Shown: piece by piece, positions 60,164 to 64,000 of the stretch | How the letters are laid out: the number at the start of each line of letters is the position of its first letter | Position numbering within the stretch: the stretch's first letter is position 1 | DNA from: an uncultured Candidatus Melainabacteria bacterium | Lineage (GTDB): Bacteria; Cyanobacteriota; Vampirovibrionia; Gastranaerophilales; Gastranaerophilaceae | Assembly (NCBI GenBank): GCA_934692625.1 | Contig: CAKUUC010000014.1 | Span: 1 to 64,000 of the forward strand | Length of the DNA stretch: 64,000 bases | Direction of reading: 5' to 3' | Notes under the pieces: generated by a model | The model's input: the letters and a program-made list of their open reading frames with translations, nothing else | What the model was told of the DNA's origin: nothing | The model's database searches: none | Made by a program: the position numbers and the translations under genes

Positions 60164-62302
60164 ATGATTGCAAGTAAAGTTTTAAAAACTATATTACCGC
60201 ATACTTCTTTTATGAGGGGAATAAAAGCAAGACCCTTTAATGAAGTTTTTCAAGAAATAACAACTTTTTCTAAATCATCACATAATGTTTGCAAAGATAT
60301 TAAACTAGCAGGCAAAAAAACTACTAGATTTGAACAATTTTTTAGACGAAATCATACTCCAGCATTAGAAGATTTGGGCAGAGTGGATAATCAAAAGTGG
60401 GACTTATTAGAACAACTTTGTTCAAGACAAGGGTTAAAAACTAAAGATATTGGCGCTATTGCGAGATATGATAACGAAACTGTAAAATTTTTATCTGAAT
60501 TACCAGACGAAAAATTATTGAAACTAAGAGACTTTTTAAGAATGAAAGACTCTCATTGCGAATACTTGCAAGCCGTAAATTCTGATACATTAAAATTTTT
60601 ATCAGAAATGAAAGAACCGCAATTGAATTTTGTAAAAAAATATATCCAGCTAGAAAATCGTGGATATAAAGTATTTAACAATAAACAAATACTTGCACTT
60701 TCAGAACTTGGTTGTAACGAACAACAAATGAACAAGCTTATCTTTGATGGTGGTTTGTATGGCGAAAGCATTCTGGAAGCTAAAATGGTTAAAAATTTGA
60801 ATACAGACAAACTTATTGAAGAAATTAACCAAGCAAAAAAACTCTATGGTAAAAAATTTGGTAGCGCACATATTATGCATAACAGTTACAATCCCGCTAA
60901 TTTTACACTTGCGATTGCTGAAAAAGGAAGTGGTAAAGCATATTTAAAAACTTTTGATAAAGATTTTAAAGTAATCAATCAAGAAGAACTATTTATTGAA
61001 AGTATTGAAAATGGAAACTTAGCATTTACACGTGAAAATGTTAAAAGTTTAAAGCAAACTCCAGAACTATTAAAGATGCTTGAAAAAGATGAAAATACAA
61101 TAATAAAACTAAGAAGATTTTCTCAAAAAGGGGAGGTAAATTCTGATGTTACCTTAAAAGCTAACTTTGCAGAATCAACACAAAACCCTAAACTTTTATT
61201 TAGCAAAGCTCAAGTGTTAAAGGAAGAATTATCTTTTGTTAACAAAAAAGGAGAAAAAATTGTTGAAACAACGATACCTTCAGAAGTTGAAGGTGTGTAT
61301 AAAATTGTACAAAAAGCTCCTAATGGAACTGTAAAAGTTTTAGGAGATGCAAAAATTGACCCTCAAACTGGTATAAAAACAATTACCAAAAACCTAGAAT
61401 CTTTAGACGGAACAACAACAAATAAAGTTATAACAATACAACCAAATGGTAATAAATCGCTAACATACATTATTAAAGACGCAAATGGAAATGTCTTGAT
61501 GAATAGACAATTAACTCATACATTTGTTAGTCCAACAGAAGCAATTTCTAAGGTAAATGGAAACACATACAAAATCAGCTATTCTGCTGATAAAATTTCC
61601 GTACTTAATTCTCAAAATGGTAAAGTTACAGAAATTAACCTTAATGAAATACTTAAAGATTGTACTCCGGAACAAAAACAAAAAATGATGACTGTTTTAA
61701 AACAAATGTCAGGAGAAAATTTGTTACACATAAATGATAAAGTCAAAAACTTCAAAGTGATAGATAATATACTAGATTCTTGTGCTTGTTACGCTGGAAA
61801 AGATATGGGAATAATTGCAACTGGGGGAAATGAATTTGTATCAACCCACGAATTATATCATCTAATCAGTCATGCCTCAAATGTTAGAAATGCTGAAAAA
61901 ACTATTAATCTTCCCAAATATGTTAGAGACAAAATATGTACAACTTATCAAAAAGAACTAGATTTATTTTTAGAACAATTCCCTGAAGCTCAACGAAACC
62001 ATATTAAATATTTTACAAATCAGTTAAAACCGATTTCTTCAATAGAAGAAACTATTGCGGAGGGTGGGGCTATATTAAATACATATAATAACATTCCATT
62101 ATTTTCAATTAGATCAGAATATCTAGAAAGATATTTTCCTAAAACAATAGCCCAAATTGAAAAAGCAACAATACATACAGAGCCACAAGTTTTAGAAAAG
62201 ATTGCAAGCAAACAACCTTATTGTAATATTAGTTCTAAGAGTAAAAAGGGGAATTTTCCTGATTTCATGAATACTAGAAATAAGGGGGCTCATATTGCGT
62301 AG
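60164..62302 (+). CDS. Hypothetical protein with HELYH zincin motif
   Basis: 712 residues. N-terminal third is helical with repeated FLSELPDEKLLKLRDFL-like segments (IARYDNETVKFLSELPDEKL; VNSDTLKFLSEMKEPQLNF). The middle is beta-rich with wrapping repeats (GTVKVLGDAKIDPQTGIKTI, NGNKSLTYIIKDANGNVLM) like RHS/YD-type spacers. Near residue 560, FVSTHELYHLISHA has the HExxH zinc metallopeptidase motif, with ETIAEGGA ~60 residues later as a possible third ligand. No signal peptide. Could be a secreted effector or toxin. Divergent from nothing obvious; family not recognised. Confidence 0.7.
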   Translation: MIASKVLKTILPHTSFMRGIKARPFNEVFQEITTFSKSSHNVCKDIKLAGKKTTRFEQFFRRNHTPALEDLGRVDNQKWDLLEQLCSRQGLKTKDIGAIARYDNETVKFLSELPDEKLLKLRDFLRMKDSHCEYLQAVNSDTLKFLSEMKEPQLNFVKKYIQLENRGYKVFNNKQILALSELGCNEQQMNKLIFDGGLYGESILEAKMVKNLNTDKLIEEINQAKKLYGKKFGSAHIMHNSYNPANFTLAIAEKGSGKAYLKTFDKDFKVINQEELFIESIENGNLAFTRENVKSLKQTPELLKMLEKDENTIIKLRRFSQKGEVNSDVTLKANFAESTQNPKLLFSKAQVLKEELSFVNKKGEKIVETTIPSEVEGVYKIVQKAPNGTVKVLGDAKIDPQTGIKTITKNLESLDGTTTNKVITIQPNGNKSLTYIIKDANGNVLMNRQLTHTFVSPTEAISKVNGNTYKISYSADKISVLNSQNGKVTEINLNEILKDCTPEQKQKMMTVLKQMSGENLLHINDKVKNFKVIDNILDSCACYAGKDMGIIATGGNEFVSTHELYHLISHASNVRNAEKTINLPKYVRDKICTTYQKELDLFLEQFPEAQRNHIKYFTNQLKPISSIEETIAEGGAILNTYNNIPLFSIRSEYLERYFPKTIAQIEKATIHTEPQVLEKIASKQPYCNISSKSKKGNFPDFMNTRNKGAHIA

Positions 62303-62374
62303 ACAATAATTAGTTTGGAAACTTTTATTTTTTTTAACATCTTCATAGAATAAGGTAATATTAGAAAATATTAG

Positions 62375-64000
62375 TTATTTTAACAATTGGGATGTTTTTA
62401 TCGTTTTTGGAGTTGATGTTGTTATGTTAAAGTTTGCTCTTTGTGCTAATTGTTGAGGGGTTAAAATATTTAATCTGCTGTTTAAAGAAGCTGTATTATT
62501 AGATGTTTGAATTACATTTTTAGGTAAATTATTAACTTTTTGAATAGGAATAATTGGAGATTGTACTGCTATACTTTGCGGAGATTTTTCAAGACTTTGT
62601 GTAGGCGCTGCATGGACTTTTAAAACGTGTTTTGTGTTATTTTGAACTCTCTCTATTGGTTTGTTATCTTTCCCTACTGCCCATTTAAAGCCAAATGTCA
62701 ATGCAATACCGTTTCTGCCGCCGTTTCGCAACATTGCCTGTACAAATCCTGTACATTTATCGTGCCAAATTTTTTGTAAACCTACACCATATTCAACATA
62801 AGGTCTAATACTCATTTCAGGCAATCTAACATTATTTGCTGTAAAATTTGTTTCGTTTAAAATATTCCACACCATACCGACACTTGCGTAAGGTTGCCAG
62901 CCTTTGCCAACATTACCCATAAATTTAATGCTCGGATGTAATTGTATAGAATGCAATGGGTCAGAAGATATTTTTACACCGGCAGCGTTTATGTAATCAA
63001 ATGTATTTACGTAAGTATATGCCATCAACATAGATGGTTGAATAATAAATTTGCCGTCGTTAAACTCGAAATTGTAACCTGTTTTACTTCCAATACCGGC
63101 CATCAATGCAGTATAGTTTTCTTTGCCGTACATTGTACTAGATTCTCCGTTGCTTGCACCGGCATTTATGGTTAATGCTGTAAAGAAATCTCCATGATAA
63201 AAAGTTTGAGTTAAACCTAATATTCCGCCATTTGTAATCGTCGAAACACCAGAATAATTTTGGGACGAACCGTTATACCCTATATAAGGTGTAGTTACCG
63301 TTCCCCAACCTCGTTTAAGCGGTCTAAAATTGCTATCACCACCTATTAACGAACCGTATGATTGAACATCTACCTTCGGTCCGTTGGACAAACCGACATT
63401 TTCAAAATTTATGTATGGTTGATACCAAATACCACCCATTTTCGGATATTCGTTTTCATACTGCATTGATTGAGTTTCTGTAATTGCATATTTATTAACC
63501 AATGTCCTAATTCTTTTTGGCAGTGGCATAAATGAATAATCGGCATGTCTGAATGCATAATTAAATGTTTCATTTACCGCAGAATATGCTCCGACTTGTG
63601 AATTTACAGAACCTGATAATATCGACGGATTGAAATCTGTCGAACTTTTTCCGCCACCACGAGAGAATAAGAAATTTCCGTTGTTAGGATTATAACTTAC
63701 ATCATATTTGTATATTGGAGCATAAGCTATTGTTTGATATTCATTGTTAACACCCTTACCAACTGTTGTTACGCCTGTTTGAACTTTATCTTTAAAACTG
63801 TCATAGGCAAACGAAATATATGTTTTTTCACTTGCAGAATCTGATAACAAATTTATTCCCTTAACTGTAATCAAACCACTTGCAACAGTTGTCGCCGGAA
63901 GTCTGTCCATTATAGAATTCCTTAAATCTGCATCTAACAAAAGATTAACGTTTCCATTCATCTTAAATGAATTCGCTGACAAATTATTTATATTATTGTT
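62375..64000 (-). CDS. Autotransporter-like protein, 5' end beyond window
   Basis: At least 541 residues; the frame stays open to the window edge, so the start lies beyond 64,000. The visible part ends a passenger (FKMNGNVNLLLDADLRNSIM, GLITVKGINLLSD). It continues with an autotransporter-type beta-barrel of ~280 residues (GGIWYQPYINFENVG, GGILGLTQTFYHGDFFTALT, RPYVEYGVGLQKIW, GIALTFGFKWAVG). After the barrel there is an extra ~85-residue Gln/Asn/Ser-rich tail ending in LTPQQLAQRANFNI. A barrel is normally the extreme C-terminus, so this tail is odd. Surface adhesin is the likely role. Confidence 0.8.
   Translation of the reverse strand, partial: NNNINNLSANSFKMNGNVNLLLDADLRNSIMDRLPATTVASGLITVKGINLLSDSASEKTYISFAYDSFKDKVQTGVTTVGKGVNNEYQTIAYAPIYKYDVSYNPNNGNFLFSRGGGKSSTDFNPSILSGSVNSQVGAYSAVNETFNYAFRHADYSFMPLPKRIRTLVNKYAITETQSMQYENEYPKMGGIWYQPYINFENVGLSNGPKVDVQSYGSLIGGDSNFRPLKRGWGTVTTPYIGYNGSSQNYSGVSTITNGGILGLTQTFYHGDFFTALTINAGASNGESSTMYGKENYTALMAGIGSKTGYNFEFNDGKFIIQPSMLMAYTYVNTFDYINAAGVKISSDPLHSIQLHPSIKFMGNVGKGWQPYASVGMVWNILNETNFTANNVRLPEMSIRPYVEYGVGLQKIWHDKCTGFVQAMLRNGGRNGIALTFGFKWAVGKDNKPIERVQNNTKHVLKVHAAPTQSLEKSPQSIAVQSPIIPIQKVNNLPKNVIQTSNNTASLNSRLNILTPQQLAQRANFNITTSTPKTIKTSQLLK

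Noticed and set aside
1..64000. Genome-wide UGA=Trp code
   Set aside because: Full-length chromosomal genes such as ileS, rpoA and uvrC contain no internal TGA and use TGG for Trp, so only the element's operon raises the question.

Overview
The window looks like a chromosomal segment of a gut non-photosynthetic cyanobacterial relative (Vampirovibrionia/Melainabacteria, probably Gastranaerophilales), with an integrated mobile element near its right end. This assignment is inference. It rests on four things: low G+C; a ribosomal cluster in the cyanobacterial-type order infA-rpmJ-rpsM-rpsK-(rpsD)-rpoA-rplQ-truA-rplM-rpsI; genes of a Gram-negative envelope (lpxA, an autotransporter-type beta-barrel); and prepilin-like proteins with an FTLAEVLI leader. 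No similarity search was possible.

Layout. 1-3.4 kb: a repeat-rich surface-type protein and small acidic proteins, set among dispersed intergenic repeats. 3.6-16.2 kb: housekeeping genes (HxlR regulator, aroK-aroB, EamA transporter, TPR protein, ROK kinase, class II aldolase, TrmB regulator, membrane acyltransferase, tgt, ndk, 5'-nucleotidase-type phosphoesterase, uvrC). 16.2-22 kb: a paralogous pair of unknown proteins, a UPF0210 protein, a MotA/MotB-like (ZorAB-like) pair, bioY and rimI. 22.3-27.5 kb: the ribosomal/RNA polymerase cluster. 27.7-44 kb: an unknown protein with a phosphoribosyltransferase-like motif, an M29 aminopeptidase, lpxA, a phospholipase D-like protein, a YdjC/ChbG deacetylase with a divergent GT2 glycosyltransferase, an iron-type alcohol dehydrogenase, two prepilin-like proteins, a dicarboxylate-type symporter, ileS and a TSCPD protein. 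44.12 kb: tRNA-Ala(UGC).

From 44,192 to 59,953 lies a 15.7-kb integrative element. It is bounded by a 14-bp direct repeat (TCCACCATTTAAAA) whose left copy is the 3' end of tRNA-Ala. A large serine recombinase gene sits at the left end and reads into the tRNA. A leftward operon codes for a winged-helix protein, an OB-fold/SSB-like protein, small proteins, a P-loop (SF3/P4-like) replication helicase and a second serine recombinase. Cargo: a KAP NTPase; an exported PDZ protein, an exported 20-residue-repeat protein and a membrane HNH-WYL protein; a SIR2-like protein; a PIN-GNAT-PUA/EVE-like fusion overlapping an ASCH gene; a GIY-YIG/RAMA-like protein; and a protein with a HEPN-type RxxxxH motif. 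No capsid, tail or conjugation genes are visible, so it resembles a small mobilisable or satellite-like defence island.

The most unusual signal is in the element's replication operon. Two coding units there are interrupted only by in-frame TGA. The helicase is split by a single TGA, with its strong ribosome binding site on the upstream 56-codon part. A 48-codon ORF with a strong ribosome binding site carries two TGAs. TGA is also almost absent as a stop codon in the window. The explanation could be decay, UGA readthrough, or an origin in a UGA=Trp context. To the right of the element are an unknown protein with an HELYH zincin motif and the C-terminal part of an autotransporter-like protein that runs off the window.
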